NCBI GenBank assembly: GCA_902506225.1
Contig: LR733345.1
Span: 1,488,001 to 1,552,000, forward strand
Reading direction: 5' to 3'
Source: Faucicola sp902506225
GTDB lineage: Bacteria > Pseudomonadota > Gammaproteobacteria > Pseudomonadales > Moraxellaceae
DNA length: 64,000 nucleotides
A model generated the notes under the pieces. It made no database searches. It saw nothing but the letters and a program-made list of their open reading frames with translations, and was not told the origin of the DNA. The translations under genes were made by a program, and so were the position numbers. Each line of letters opens with the position of its first letter. The stretch's first letter is position 1. This document shows, one piece after another, positions 48,553 to 57,461 of the stretch.

Positions 48553-51366
48553 ATGCAATATCAGTATTTTAAAGACCCTGATAGTCAAGAAACCCAAGAA
48601 TGGCTTGATGCCTTTGATTCGGTGATTAAGTCAGTGGGAAAAAAACGTGCCACTTTTTTACTAAAAGCCATCTATGATAAGGCGGTACAAGAAGGGTTAC
48701 GCGTTAACCGCCTTGATACCGCTTACATCAACACTATTCCTGTAGAAGATCAACCCCCGTATCCCGGTGATTTAACCCTCGAGCGTAAAATTCGCGCTAT
48801 CATTCGTTATAATGCGGTGGCGATGGTGATGCGTGCCAACAAAAATGACGACGACTTAGGCGGTCACCTAGCGACGTTTGCCTCAAGCGCGACGTTATAC
48901 GAAACAGGTTTTAACCATTTTTGGCGTGCAGCGAGTGAAAACTTTGGTGGGGATATGATTTATTATCAAGGTCATGGTTCGCCAGGGATGTATGCTCGCT
49001 CATTTTTAGAAGGTCGATTGACTGAAGAGCAGCTAACAAATTTTCGCCGTGAAGTAGGCGGCAAGGGGCTATCTAGCTACCCACACCCTTATTTGATGCC
49101 TGACTATTGGCAGTTCCCAACCGTATCGATGGGTTTAGGCCCAATCATGTCGATTTATCACGCGCATGTGCACCAATATCTTGAAAATCGTGGCTTGATT
49201 CCAAAAGAAGGTCGCAAGATTTGGGCATTCTTGGGCGATGGTGAAACCGATGAGCCAGAGAGCTTAGGTGCTATCTCACTAGCCGGTCGCGAGAATCTAG
49301 AAAATCTGATTTGGGTGATTAACTGTAACTTACAGCGTCTAGATGGCCCTGTACGTGGTAACGGTAAAATCATCCAAGAGCTTGAATCTGTGTTTCGGGG
49401 TGCAGGTTGGCGGGTGATTAAAGTCATTTGGGGCGGTAAATGGGATACGCTACTAGACAAAGATCATACAGGCGCCCTCAAATACCGTATGCTTGAGACC
49501 CTCGATGGGGAATACCAAGTCTATAAAGCGCGTGATGGTAAATTTGTCCGTGACTATTTTTTTGGTAAATACCCAGAACTTGCCGAAATGGTCAAAGATT
49601 GGACTGACGAAGAAATCCAAAATTTAGACCGTGGTGGTCACGACCCGATGAAGGTGTATGCCGCATTTAGTGAAGCTATGAAAGCCAAAGGTCAGCCCAC
49701 AGTGATTTTGGTTAAAACTGTCAAAGGCTATGGCTTATCTAACCAAAGCCAAGCGGTCAACAAAACCCACCAAATCAAAAAACTCGAAATTGACTCATTA
49801 AAATACTTCCGTGATCGTTTTGATTTGCCATTTACCGATGCGCAGCTTGAAGAATTGCCATTTTATCGTCCTGATGAAAATTCTGCTGAAATCCAATACC
49901 TCAAAGGTCGCCGTCAAGCACTGGGCGGACATCTACCCAATCGCCGTAGTGGTCATATTCCACTCGATGTCCCAGGATTGGAGATTTTTGACAAATTACT
50001 ACAAGGTAGTGCAGGCAAAGAACAATCTACCACCATGGTATTTGTACGCTTGCTAGCGGCACTGCTAAAAAATAAAGCGCTGCAAGAGCGTGTGGTGCCG
50101 ATTGTTCCTGATGAAGCCCGTACTTTTGGTCTTGAAGGTATGTTCCGCCAATTGGGTATCTACTCGGCATCGGGTCAAAATTATACCCCTGAAGACCATG
50201 AAGCCTTAATGGGTTATAAAGAAGCCAAAGACGGTCACATGCTGGAAGAAGGTATTAATGAAGCGGGTGCCATGAGTGCTTGGATTGCGTTAGCGACCAG
50301 TTATTCAACCAATGCGTTGCCGATGATTCCTTTTTATATCTATTATTCGATGTTTGGTTTCCAACGCGTCGGTGATTTAGTTTGGGCCGCAGGCGATATG
50401 CAGGCGCAAGGCTTCTTGCTTGGCGGTACGGCAGGTCGTACCACACTCAATGGTGAAGGCTTACAGCACCAAGATGGTCATCAGTTGATTTTATTTAACA
50501 CGGTGCCAAACTGTGTCACTTATGACCCATGTTATGGTTATGAGCTAGCGGTGGTTGTACAAGATGGTCTGCGCCGTATGTATGGTGAAGGCGAACGGGT
50601 TTTCTATTATATCACCTTAATGAATGAAAACTACGAGCAACCAGCCATGCCAACAGGGGTGGAAGAAGGCATCAAAAAAGGCATGTACTTGCTCAAAGAC
50701 AATGGTTCAAAACAAGTGCAATTGCTAGGTTCAGGCGTGATTTTACGGGAGGTTGAAAAAGCCGCGCAAATTCTAGCTGAAGAATTCAATATTAATGCCA
50801 ACGTGTGGAGTGTCACAAGCTTTAATGAACTCACTCGTGAGGGCATGGCATGTGATGAGTACAATCGTCTGCACCCACTAGATGAACAGCGTACGCCTTG
50901 GGTTACTGAACAACTTGCGCAGCATGAAGGTATTGTAGTCGCCGCCACCGACTATATGCGCATGTTCTCTGAACAAATCCGCGCCTATCTACCAGACAGT
51001 CGTCCGTATGCCACCTTAGGTACCGATGGTTTCGGTCGTTCGGATAGTCGCCGCCAATTACGCAGTTACTTCAAAGTAGATGCCGCGCACATTGTGGTGG
51101 CAACGCTTAAACTATTAGCAGATGAAGGTGAGGTTGATGCGCGTTTGGTCAAAGATGCGATTAGTAGCTTGGGTATTGATGCCGATGCCTCACCGGCTTG
51201 GTATCCTCAAGTACAAATCGACCACTCCCCAGATGCCCCAGCGATTTTAGGCGCGCATCCAAAACCTGTACCAACCTTGGTTGAAGAGGATGATGAAGCG
51301 ATTTCAGCAGACGGCAAAGCAGAAGACAAAGCCGATGCGCCAATTCTTAACGACAAACCTGAATAA
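48553..51366 (+). CDS. aceE: Pyruvate dehydrogenase E1 component
   Basis: This is the homodimeric, thiamine-diphosphate-dependent E1 of the pyruvate dehydrogenase complex, which decarboxylates pyruvate and acetylates the lipoyl groups of AceF. The ThDP motif starts at GDGETDEPESLGA and ends in NCNLQ. QGHGSPGMYARSFLEGRL and GGTAGRTTLNGEGLQHQDGH are also typical. At 937 residues it is longer than E. coli AceE (887), mostly through an acidic C-terminal tail. ATG 48553 has AGAAGGAACG upstream; an in-frame ATG at 48520 is less likely. aceF follows after 81 bases. Confidence 0.96.
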   Translation: MQYQYFKDPDSQETQEWLDAFDSVIKSVGKKRATFLLKAIYDKAVQEGLRVNRLDTAYINTIPVEDQPPYPGDLTLERKIRAIIRYNAVAMVMRANKNDDDLGGHLATFASSATLYETGFNHFWRAASENFGGDMIYYQGHGSPGMYARSFLEGRLTEEQLTNFRREVGGKGLSSYPHPYLMPDYWQFPTVSMGLGPIMSIYHAHVHQYLENRGLIPKEGRKIWAFLGDGETDEPESLGAISLAGRENLENLIWVINCNLQRLDGPVRGNGKIIQELESVFRGAGWRVIKVIWGGKWDTLLDKDHTGALKYRMLETLDGEYQVYKARDGKFVRDYFFGKYPELAEMVKDWTDEEIQNLDRGGHDPMKVYAAFSEAMKAKGQPTVILVKTVKGYGLSNQSQAVNKTHQIKKLEIDSLKYFRDRFDLPFTDAQLEELPFYRPDENSAEIQYLKGRRQALGGHLPNRRSGHIPLDVPGLEIFDKLLQGSAGKEQSTTMVFVRLLAALLKNKALQERVVPIVPDEARTFGLEGMFRQLGIYSASGQNYTPEDHEALMGYKEAKDGHMLEEGINEAGAMSAWIALATSYSTNALPMIPFYIYYSMFGFQRVGDLVWAAGDMQAQGFLLGGTAGRTTLNGEGLQHQDGHQLILFNTVPNCVTYDPCYGYELAVVVQDGLRRMYGEGERVFYYITLMNENYEQPAMPTGVEEGIKKGMYLLKDNGSKQVQLLGSGVILREVEKAAQILAEEFNINANVWSVTSFNELTREGMACDEYNRLHPLDEQRTPWVTEQLAQHEGIVVAATDYMRMFSEQIRAYLPDSRPYATLGTDGFGRSDSRRQLRSYFKVDAAHIVVATLKLLADEGEVDARLVKDAISSLGIDADASPAWYPQVQIDHSPDAPAILGAHPKPVPTLVEEDDEAISADGKAEDKADAPILNDKPE

Positions 51367-51384
51367 TAGAAATTAATAGTAGGT

Positions 51385-51410
51385 AATCAGCCACGTATTA
51401 GCGGCTGATT
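51385..51410 (+). other. Hairpin between aceE and aceF
   Basis: AATCAGCC (51385-51392) pairs with GGCTGATT (51403-51410) around a 10-base loop. No T-run follows. It may set relative aceE/aceF mRNA levels. Confidence 0.5.
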
Positions 51411-51447
51411 GCCCACTTAGTAAAAATAAAAATTTAAGGATAAACCC

Positions 51448-53535
51448 ATGGAAATCAAAGTTCCCGACTTAGGCGTTGATAGCGCTGAAGTCAGCGAAAT
51501 TATGGTCAAAGTTGGCGATGTCATCAATGTGGACGATAACATTGTCTTATTAGAGTCTGACAAAGCCTCTGTGGAAGTACCTGCGACATCAGCAGGGACT
51601 ATCACAGCGATTAATCTTCAAATCGGTGATAAGGTCAAAGAAGGTGATGTGATTCTCACCATCGACAGTGCAGGCAATACCCAATCAGACACTGCACCTG
51701 TAGAGCAGCCGGCGCAACAGACAGACCAACAAGCAGCCCAATCTCACGAAGCTGGAGAAACTAAAGACGCTAACGCGACTTCATCGCAGGCGCCGTCCAT
51801 GGCTGCATCAAACCAATCACAGCCCACATCAGCTGAAGCAACCTATACATTGCCAGATTTGGGTGTCGATACCGCAGAAATTAGTGAGTGGTTGGTCAAA
51901 GAAGGCGATACTGTCACTGCTGAACAACCGCTGGTATTGGTCGAATCCGATAAAGCATCGGTCGAAGTACCGGCACCTGTCAGCGGAAAAATTGTCAAAT
52001 TCTTAGTCAATGCAGGGGATACGGTCACCAATGGCCAGGACTTTATCGTGATGGCGTCCCAATCAGCTACGCAACAGTCACTAGCCGGTAACCCATCAGA
52101 ACAAGCCGCCAGTCAAGCCAATTCAGCGACAAACCAAAATGAGCCACCTGCTCAAACGGTATCTGCACCTCAATCATCCACACCCGCTGGTAAACAAACC
52201 TTTGGTTTGCCTGATCTCGGGGTAGAATCGGCACAGATTAGTGAATGGATGGTCAAAGTAGGCGATGAGGTCACAGCAGAACAACCATTGTTGTTGGTAG
52301 AATCCGATAAAGCATCGGTGGAAGTTCCTTCGCCAGTCGCCGGTAAAGTGGCTGAATTACTGGTTAACGCTGGCGATACCGTCACCAATGGTCAAGACTT
52401 TGTTGTGATTGAAGCGGCGGGGTCAGTGCAATCAGCATCAAGTTCAGCTTCACAGCCGCAAGCGACCATCAATACTGCTCAGCAAGCAGTCGCTAAAACG
52501 CAAAATACCGCGTCGACTTCAACTAATAGCGCTACCACAACAGCTAGCCAGTCAAGTTCAGAGTCCAAACTATCTGAAGCACAAATTAATGCCAAAAACG
52601 CCGCGGTTTATGCAGGTCCTGCGGTGCGCAAACTTACGCGCCAATTGGGTGTTGATGTCAGTGAGGTGACTGGCACGGGCGCTAATGGGCGTATTGTCAA
52701 AGAAGACGTGTTTGCTTATGTCAAAAATACAATAAAAGCGGTCAGCACGCCAGCCGCTGCAAACAAAGCCTCTGCGCCATCAGCGGCTCACTCAGGATTA
52801 CCTAATTTACCCGATATGAGTAAAACGGAAATTTGGGGAGAAATTGAGCGTCAAGATTTGACACGTCTACAAAAAGTCTCAATTCCGCAGCTTAACTACA
52901 ATACCTATTTGCCACAAGTCACCCAGTTTGATTTGGCAGATATTACCGATGTTGAAAAATTGCGTGGTGACTTAAAAGATGAAATGAAAAAAGAAGGGGT
53001 GAGTCTAACTATTCTGGCTTTCATCATGAAAGTAACTGCTTATGCGCTGATGCAACATCCAAAATTTAACAGCCATTTAAGCGATGACAACACCCAAATT
53101 ATCATCCGTAAATCTGTGAATTTAGGCTTTGCTGTAGCAACCGAGGATGGTTTGACAGTACCTGTCATTCAACGTGTAGAGCAAAAAGGCATCAAGCAAC
53201 TGGCGATTGAAATCGGCGAGCTTGCCAAAAAAGCGCGTGATAAAAAACTATCTGCCAAAGAGTTAACAGGCGCGTCATTTACGATTTCAAGTCAAGGCAA
53301 TCTTGGCGGTACTTACTTTACGCCGCTGGTCAATTGGCCCCAAGTTGCGATTTTGGGCGTGAGTGAATCTAGCATTCAGCCACGTTGGAATGAGACTAAA
53401 GGGGAGTTTGAGCCACGTTTAATGCTACCGTTGTCATTATCGTATGACCACCGTGTGATCAATGGTGCGGACGCTGCGGTATTTACCCGATATATTGCAA
53501 AATTACTAGCAGATCCACGCCGCGTGTTGTTATAA
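51448..53535 (+). CDS. aceF: Pyruvate dehydrogenase E2 (dihydrolipoamide acetyltransferase), three lipoyl domains
   Basis: This is the core acetyltransferase of the pyruvate dehydrogenase complex. Three lipoyl domains carry the lipoylated lysine in the motif ESDKASVEVP at Lys39, Lys169 and Lys288, and they are joined by flexible Gln/Ala/Ser-rich linkers. A peripheral-subunit-binding domain follows near residue 390 (AGPAVRKLTRQLGVDVSEV). The catalytic domain ends with LSYDHRVINGADAA, which includes the active His and Asp. The 695-residue length and three-lipoyl layout match E. coli. lpd (E3) is not in this window. A terminator follows directly. Confidence 0.96.
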   Translation: MEIKVPDLGVDSAEVSEIMVKVGDVINVDDNIVLLESDKASVEVPATSAGTITAINLQIGDKVKEGDVILTIDSAGNTQSDTAPVEQPAQQTDQQAAQSHEAGETKDANATSSQAPSMAASNQSQPTSAEATYTLPDLGVDTAEISEWLVKEGDTVTAEQPLVLVESDKASVEVPAPVSGKIVKFLVNAGDTVTNGQDFIVMASQSATQQSLAGNPSEQAASQANSATNQNEPPAQTVSAPQSSTPAGKQTFGLPDLGVESAQISEWMVKVGDEVTAEQPLLLVESDKASVEVPSPVAGKVAELLVNAGDTVTNGQDFVVIEAAGSVQSASSSASQPQATINTAQQAVAKTQNTASTSTNSATTTASQSSSESKLSEAQINAKNAAVYAGPAVRKLTRQLGVDVSEVTGTGANGRIVKEDVFAYVKNTIKAVSTPAAANKASAPSAAHSGLPNLPDMSKTEIWGEIERQDLTRLQKVSIPQLNYNTYLPQVTQFDLADITDVEKLRGDLKDEMKKEGVSLTILAFIMKVTAYALMQHPKFNSHLSDDNTQIIIRKSVNLGFAVATEDGLTVPVIQRVEQKGIKQLAIEIGELAKKARDKKLSAKELTGASFTISSQGNLGGTYFTPLVNWPQVAILGVSESSIQPRWNETKGEFEPRLMLPLSLSYDHRVINGADAAVFTRYIAKLLADPRRVLL

Positions 53536-53551
53536 TTTTTAGCGTCAAAAG

Positions 53552-53585
53552 AACCTAGCGTGTTATATCCATGCTAGGTTTTTTT
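53552..53585 (+). terminator. Terminator after aceF
   Basis: AACCTAGCGTG pairs with CATGCTAGGTT (one wobble) and a T-run follows. Confidence 0.85.
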
Positions 53586-53592
53586 AATGCCC

Positions 53593-53624
53593 AAAAAAAG
53601 CCCTTAGTCAAAACTAAGGGCTTT
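53593..53624 (-). terminator. Terminator after ppsA
   Basis: AAAGCCCTTAGT and ACTAAGGGCTTT are exact complements around a four-base loop. On the minus strand a run of seven T follows, which fits the end of ppsA. Confidence 0.85.
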
Positions 53625-53640
53625 ATGAATGCCAACAAGC

Positions 53641-56007
53641 TTATTTTTCGGTTTTTGCTAAGAAGAACCAAGTGTCTAACACGGAATCAGGGTTCAGTGA
53701 AACAGAAGTAATACCTTGTTCCATTAACCACATCGCTAGGTCTGGATGGTCAGAAGGACCTTGTCCACAGATACCGATATACTTACCTTGTGCGTTACAG
53801 GCATCGATAGCCATTTTCAGTAGTTTTTTAACCGCTGGGTCACGTTCATCAAATGATTGAGATACGATACCCGAATCACGGTCAAGACCAAGCGTTAACT
53901 GGGTTAAATCGTTTGAGCCGATTGAGAAACCATCGAAGTATTGTAAAAACTCTTCTGCCAACAAGGCATTGGTTGGCAACTCACACATCATGATGACGCG
54001 TAAACCGTTTTCACCACGTTTAAGACCATTTTTCTCAAGCAGTTCTAGTACCTTACGCGCTTCTTCTGTCGTACGTACGAATGGAATCATGATTTCAACG
54101 TTGGTTAAGCCCATTTCATCACGAACGCGTTTTAATGCACGACATTCTAATTCAAAGCAGTCACGGAAGTTTTCTGATACGTAACGGCTGGCACCACGGA
54201 AACCGAGCATTGGGTTTTCTTCAGATGGCTCGTATAGTTTACCGCCGATTAAGTTTGCATATTCATTTGATTTAAAGTCAGACATACGTACGATAACTTT
54301 CTTATCTTTGAATGCAACGGCTAGGGTTGAAATACCTTCAACCAATTTATCAACGTAGAAATCAATCGGTGAAGCATAACCTGCCATGCGTTCTTGAATT
54401 GCTTGTACGATTTCGCGTGGTAGAGTGTTCATGTTAAGCAGTGCTTTTGGATGCACGCCAATCATACGGTTGATGATGAATTCTAAACGCGCCAGACCCA
54501 CTCCTTCATTAGGGATTTGTGCAAATCCAAAGGCGCGGTCAGGGTTACCGACGTTCATCATAATTTTAAATGCCAAGTCTGGCATTGACTCAATTGAGTT
54601 GTTTTGGATTTCAAAGTCCAATTGACCTTCGTAGATATAACCAGTATCACCTTCTGCACAAGATACAGTAACTGCTTGACCATCGGTCAATAGGTCAGTG
54701 GCGTTACCACAACCCACGATGGCGGGAACGCCCAATTCACGCGCGATAATTGCCGCGTGACACGTACGACCACCACGGTTAGTGATGATAGCAGCGGCAC
54801 GTTTCATGACGGGTTCCCAGTCTGGGTCAGTCATATCAGAAACAAGGACGTCACCTTCTTGTACTTTATCCATTTCATGGATTGAGTTGACCACGCGTAC
54901 AGTACCTGCGCCGATACGTTGACCAATTGAACGACCTTCACAGATGACATCGCCTTTTTCTTTAAGGATGTAACGCTCCATGACATTTTGACTTTCACGG
55001 CTTTTTACTGTCTCTGGACGCGCTTGCACAATGAATAACTTGTTGCTATCACCATCTTTTGCCCATTCGATATCCATCGCATGACCATAATGTTTTTCGA
55101 TGATTAACGCTTGTTTGGCAAGTTCAACCAACTCTTCATTGCTCAGTGAAAATTGGTTGCGTTCTGCTTTGTCTACTGGGACTATTTTGACTGATTTGCC
55201 CGCTGAGTGCTCGTCTGCATAAACCATTTTTTGTTGTTTGCTACCGAGGTTGCGACGGATTACCGCAGGTTTACCGGCATTTAATAAGGCTTTTGAAATG
55301 TAGAATTCGTCAGGGTTCACCGCACCTTGCACGACCATTTCACCCAAGCCATGGCTTGCGGTGATAAATACCACGTCATTAAAACCACTTTCGGTATCAA
55401 TGGTGAACATCACACCTGAAGTGCCTGTCTCTGAACGTACCATGCGTTGTACGCCAGCGGATAACGCAACACCTGCGTGCTCAAAACCTTTGTGAACGCG
55501 GTAAGCGATGGCACGATCATTATATAAAGAAGCAAAGACTTCTTTAATAGCAATCAAGATATTGTCAATACCACGGATATTGAGGAAAGTTTCTTGTTGA
55601 CCAGCAAATGAGGCGTCTGGTAAATCTTCGGCAGTGGCTGATGAACGAACCGCAACAGCGATGTCCTCGCCTTGGCTCATCTCGGCAAAGGCCTCACGGA
55701 TTTCTTGCTCTAGATCTTTAGGCAACTCTTGCTCAATAATCATGTCGCGGATTTTTTTACCCGTGGCAGTTAAAGCGGCTACATCATCCACATCCAGACC
55801 TTGGAGCGCGTCTTTGATTTTGTCTTGAAGACCGGTACCGATTAAGAATTTGTTAAAAGCTTCAGACGTTGTTGCAAAACCACCTGGTACGCTTACCCCT
55901 AAATCCGTTAGGTGACTAATCATTTCACCTAATGAAGCGTTTTTACCGCCTACTTTGTCAATGTCGTTTTTGCCTAACTTGTCGAGTGAGATAACTTGTG
56001 CGTTCAA
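53641..56007 (-). CDS. ppsA: Phosphoenolpyruvate synthase
   Basis: PpsA makes PEP from pyruvate and ATP, giving AMP and phosphate, the first step of gluconeogenesis from C3 compounds. The N-terminal ATP-grasp part begins with GKNDIDKVGGKNASLGEM and holds AVRSSATAEDLPDASFAGQQ. The phosphohistidine is in GGRTCHAAIIARELG. The C-terminal PEP/pyruvate barrel has FSIGSNDLTQLTLGLDRDSG and GICGQGPSDHPD. The length, 788 residues, is standard. The start codon is TTG (56005-56007), supported by GGAG eight bases upstream. It is divergent from its regulator gene ppsR. Confidence 0.95.
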   Translation of the reverse strand: MNAQVISLDKLGKNDIDKVGGKNASLGEMISHLTDLGVSVPGGFATTSEAFNKFLIGTGLQDKIKDALQGLDVDDVAALTATGKKIRDMIIEQELPKDLEQEIREAFAEMSQGEDIAVAVRSSATAEDLPDASFAGQQETFLNIRGIDNILIAIKEVFASLYNDRAIAYRVHKGFEHAGVALSAGVQRMVRSETGTSGVMFTIDTESGFNDVVFITASHGLGEMVVQGAVNPDEFYISKALLNAGKPAVIRRNLGSKQQKMVYADEHSAGKSVKIVPVDKAERNQFSLSNEELVELAKQALIIEKHYGHAMDIEWAKDGDSNKLFIVQARPETVKSRESQNVMERYILKEKGDVICEGRSIGQRIGAGTVRVVNSIHEMDKVQEGDVLVSDMTDPDWEPVMKRAAAIITNRGGRTCHAAIIARELGVPAIVGCGNATDLLTDGQAVTVSCAEGDTGYIYEGQLDFEIQNNSIESMPDLAFKIMMNVGNPDRAFGFAQIPNEGVGLARLEFIINRMIGVHPKALLNMNTLPREIVQAIQERMAGYASPIDFYVDKLVEGISTLAVAFKDKKVIVRMSDFKSNEYANLIGGKLYEPSEENPMLGFRGASRYVSENFRDCFELECRALKRVRDEMGLTNVEIMIPFVRTTEEARKVLELLEKNGLKRGENGLRVIMMCELPTNALLAEEFLQYFDGFSIGSNDLTQLTLGLDRDSGIVSQSFDERDPAVKKLLKMAIDACNAQGKYIGICGQGPSDHPDLAMWLMEQGITSVSLNPDSVLDTWFFLAKTEK

Positions 56008-56246
56008 GGTGATAACTCCGTGAAATAAAGATTATTTTGAAAAGATTATAACGGTATTTCGTAGAAAATTCATCTTAAAAAATCATTTTCTAGCAAAAAA
56101 TTTATAATTTTAAAAAAACTGTCAACGATCAACAATTCAACTAAAATTTTGCTTAGATATCTTTGAGTTTAAGGGGAGAAAAAACGTAGATAAGCCTTCA
56201 ATGACAATAACTGATGGCTAATTAAGGCAAATTAAGCATCGATTTG

Positions 56247-56276
56247 TTAGATTAAAGCCTACAAGTCACGTATAAT
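56247..56276 (+). promoter_or_regulatory. Possible promoter for ppsR
   Basis: TTAGAT (56247-56252) and a perfect TATAAT (56271-56276) are 18 bases apart. The leader to ppsR would be about 200 bases and include the repeats. Confidence 0.45.
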
Positions 56277-56289
56277 AACAAACTCTCGA

Positions 56290-56334
56290 CCTGTAAGACA
56301 AACGCCTGTAAGACAAATGCCCGTGAGACAAACG
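56290..56334. repeat. Three 15-bp direct repeats upstream of ppsR
   Basis: Units 56290-56304, 56305-56319 and 56320-56334 share the pattern cctgtaagacaaacg with one to three differences. They lie just downstream of the candidate -10. Regular spacing of about 1.4 helical turns could allow protein binding, or this may be simple slippage. Confidence 0.8.
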
Positions 56335-56483
56335 ATAGTGTCTGCACTGATAACGACATGAATAGATGACATTCACTGCCAAAAACGCGGTGAACGAGTG
56401 AGGTTAACCCTCAGTGTCAGTTCAAACCAGTATTAATTTAAATTAGTATGGACGCTTCTTGTCATTTTTTTGGATAATTTTTC

Positions 56484-57368
56484 ATGACCATTGAGCAAAT
56501 CAAAGCCACGATTCAAAATAAAGACGCCTTAAATTTTGCAAATTCGCAGTCGTTGCGAAGTGTGTTTTTTATCTCCGATGGTACCGCGATTACGTCTGAA
56601 ACCCTAGGTCGCTCTATTTTAAGCCAATTTCCCACGGTACCATTTGAGACCCGGGTTATTCCTTATGTTGATACCCTCGATCGCGCCGATGAGGCGGTCA
56701 ATCAAATCAATCTTGCCCACCAACGTGATGGAGTAAAGCCGCTAGTCTTTGATACCATCGTTGACCCTGTGATTCGTGAACGAATCAACGGCGCAGATGC
56801 CTTTAACTTAGACATTTATGAAGGCTTGATCAGTAAAATTGCCGATGAAATCAAAGTACAACCTGCACCGCATACCGGTCATGCCCATGGGGATGTCGAT
56901 TCTGAGAACTATAAATCACGTATCGATGCGGTGCATTTCGCTTTAGATAATGATGATGGTGCGCGTACCACCCATTATGATGCGGCAGATATTATTTTGA
57001 TTGGGGTGTCACGTTCGGGCAAAACGCCCACCTCTTTATACCTAGCGTTGCAATTCGGTATTCGTGCGGCGAATTATCCGTTGACTGAAGATGATTTATA
57101 TGAAAATTCGTTGCCCAAAGCGTTAAAGCCCTACCGTGACAAACTGTTTGGTTTGGTGATTGACGCCGATCGACTGGTAAAAATTCGTAACGAGCGCCGT
57201 GCAGGTAGCCGCTATGCAAGTTACCAGCAATGTCAGCAGGAGTTGCGCGCCATTCAAGGTATTTATATTTCTCAAGGGATTCCAAATATTGATGTATCAA
57301 CCATGTCGATTGAAGAAATCGCGACGCGTATTTTACAGATGACGGGGTTAAAACGCCGGATTGGTTAA
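56484..57368 (+). CDS. ppsR: PEP synthase regulatory protein (kinase/pyrophosphorylase)
   Basis: PpsR (DUF299) controls PEP synthase by ADP-dependent phosphorylation of a threonine and by phosphate-dependent dephosphorylation. The P-loop-like motif GVSRSGKTPTSLYLA is near residues 175-189. The conserved N-terminal VFFISDGTAITSETLGRS and C-terminal SIEEIATRILQ fit the family. The length of 294 residues is slightly above E. coli (277). Divergent placement from its target gene ppsA is the usual arrangement. sthA follows downstream with an 81- to 93-base gap. Confidence 0.95.
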   Translation: MTIEQIKATIQNKDALNFANSQSLRSVFFISDGTAITSETLGRSILSQFPTVPFETRVIPYVDTLDRADEAVNQINLAHQRDGVKPLVFDTIVDPVIRERINGADAFNLDIYEGLISKIADEIKVQPAPHTGHAHGDVDSENYKSRIDAVHFALDNDDGARTTHYDAADIILIGVSRSGKTPTSLYLALQFGIRAANYPLTEDDLYENSLPKALKPYRDKLFGLVIDADRLVKIRNERRAGSRYASYQQCQQELRAIQGIYISQGIPNIDVSTMSIEEIATRILQMTGLKRRIG

Positions 57369-57461
57369 TGTAATCTCTTAACATACGGTTGATTTATCGT
57401 ATTTTATATTTTATTTAAAAATTTTTTATTCATTATCAAGGCTTAAAATATGGGAGCTAAT

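Larger units (their letters stand above)
56008..56483. other. Divergent regulatory region ppsA/ppsR
   Basis: This 476-base AT-rich gap holds a possible ppsR promoter (56247-56276) and three 15-bp direct repeats (56290-56334). No coding frame or RNA gene is seen. Confidence 0.65.

Noticed and set aside
51843..52388. Repeated antisense open frames within aceF
   Set aside because: They are shadows of the similar lipoyl-domain repeats, not separate genes.
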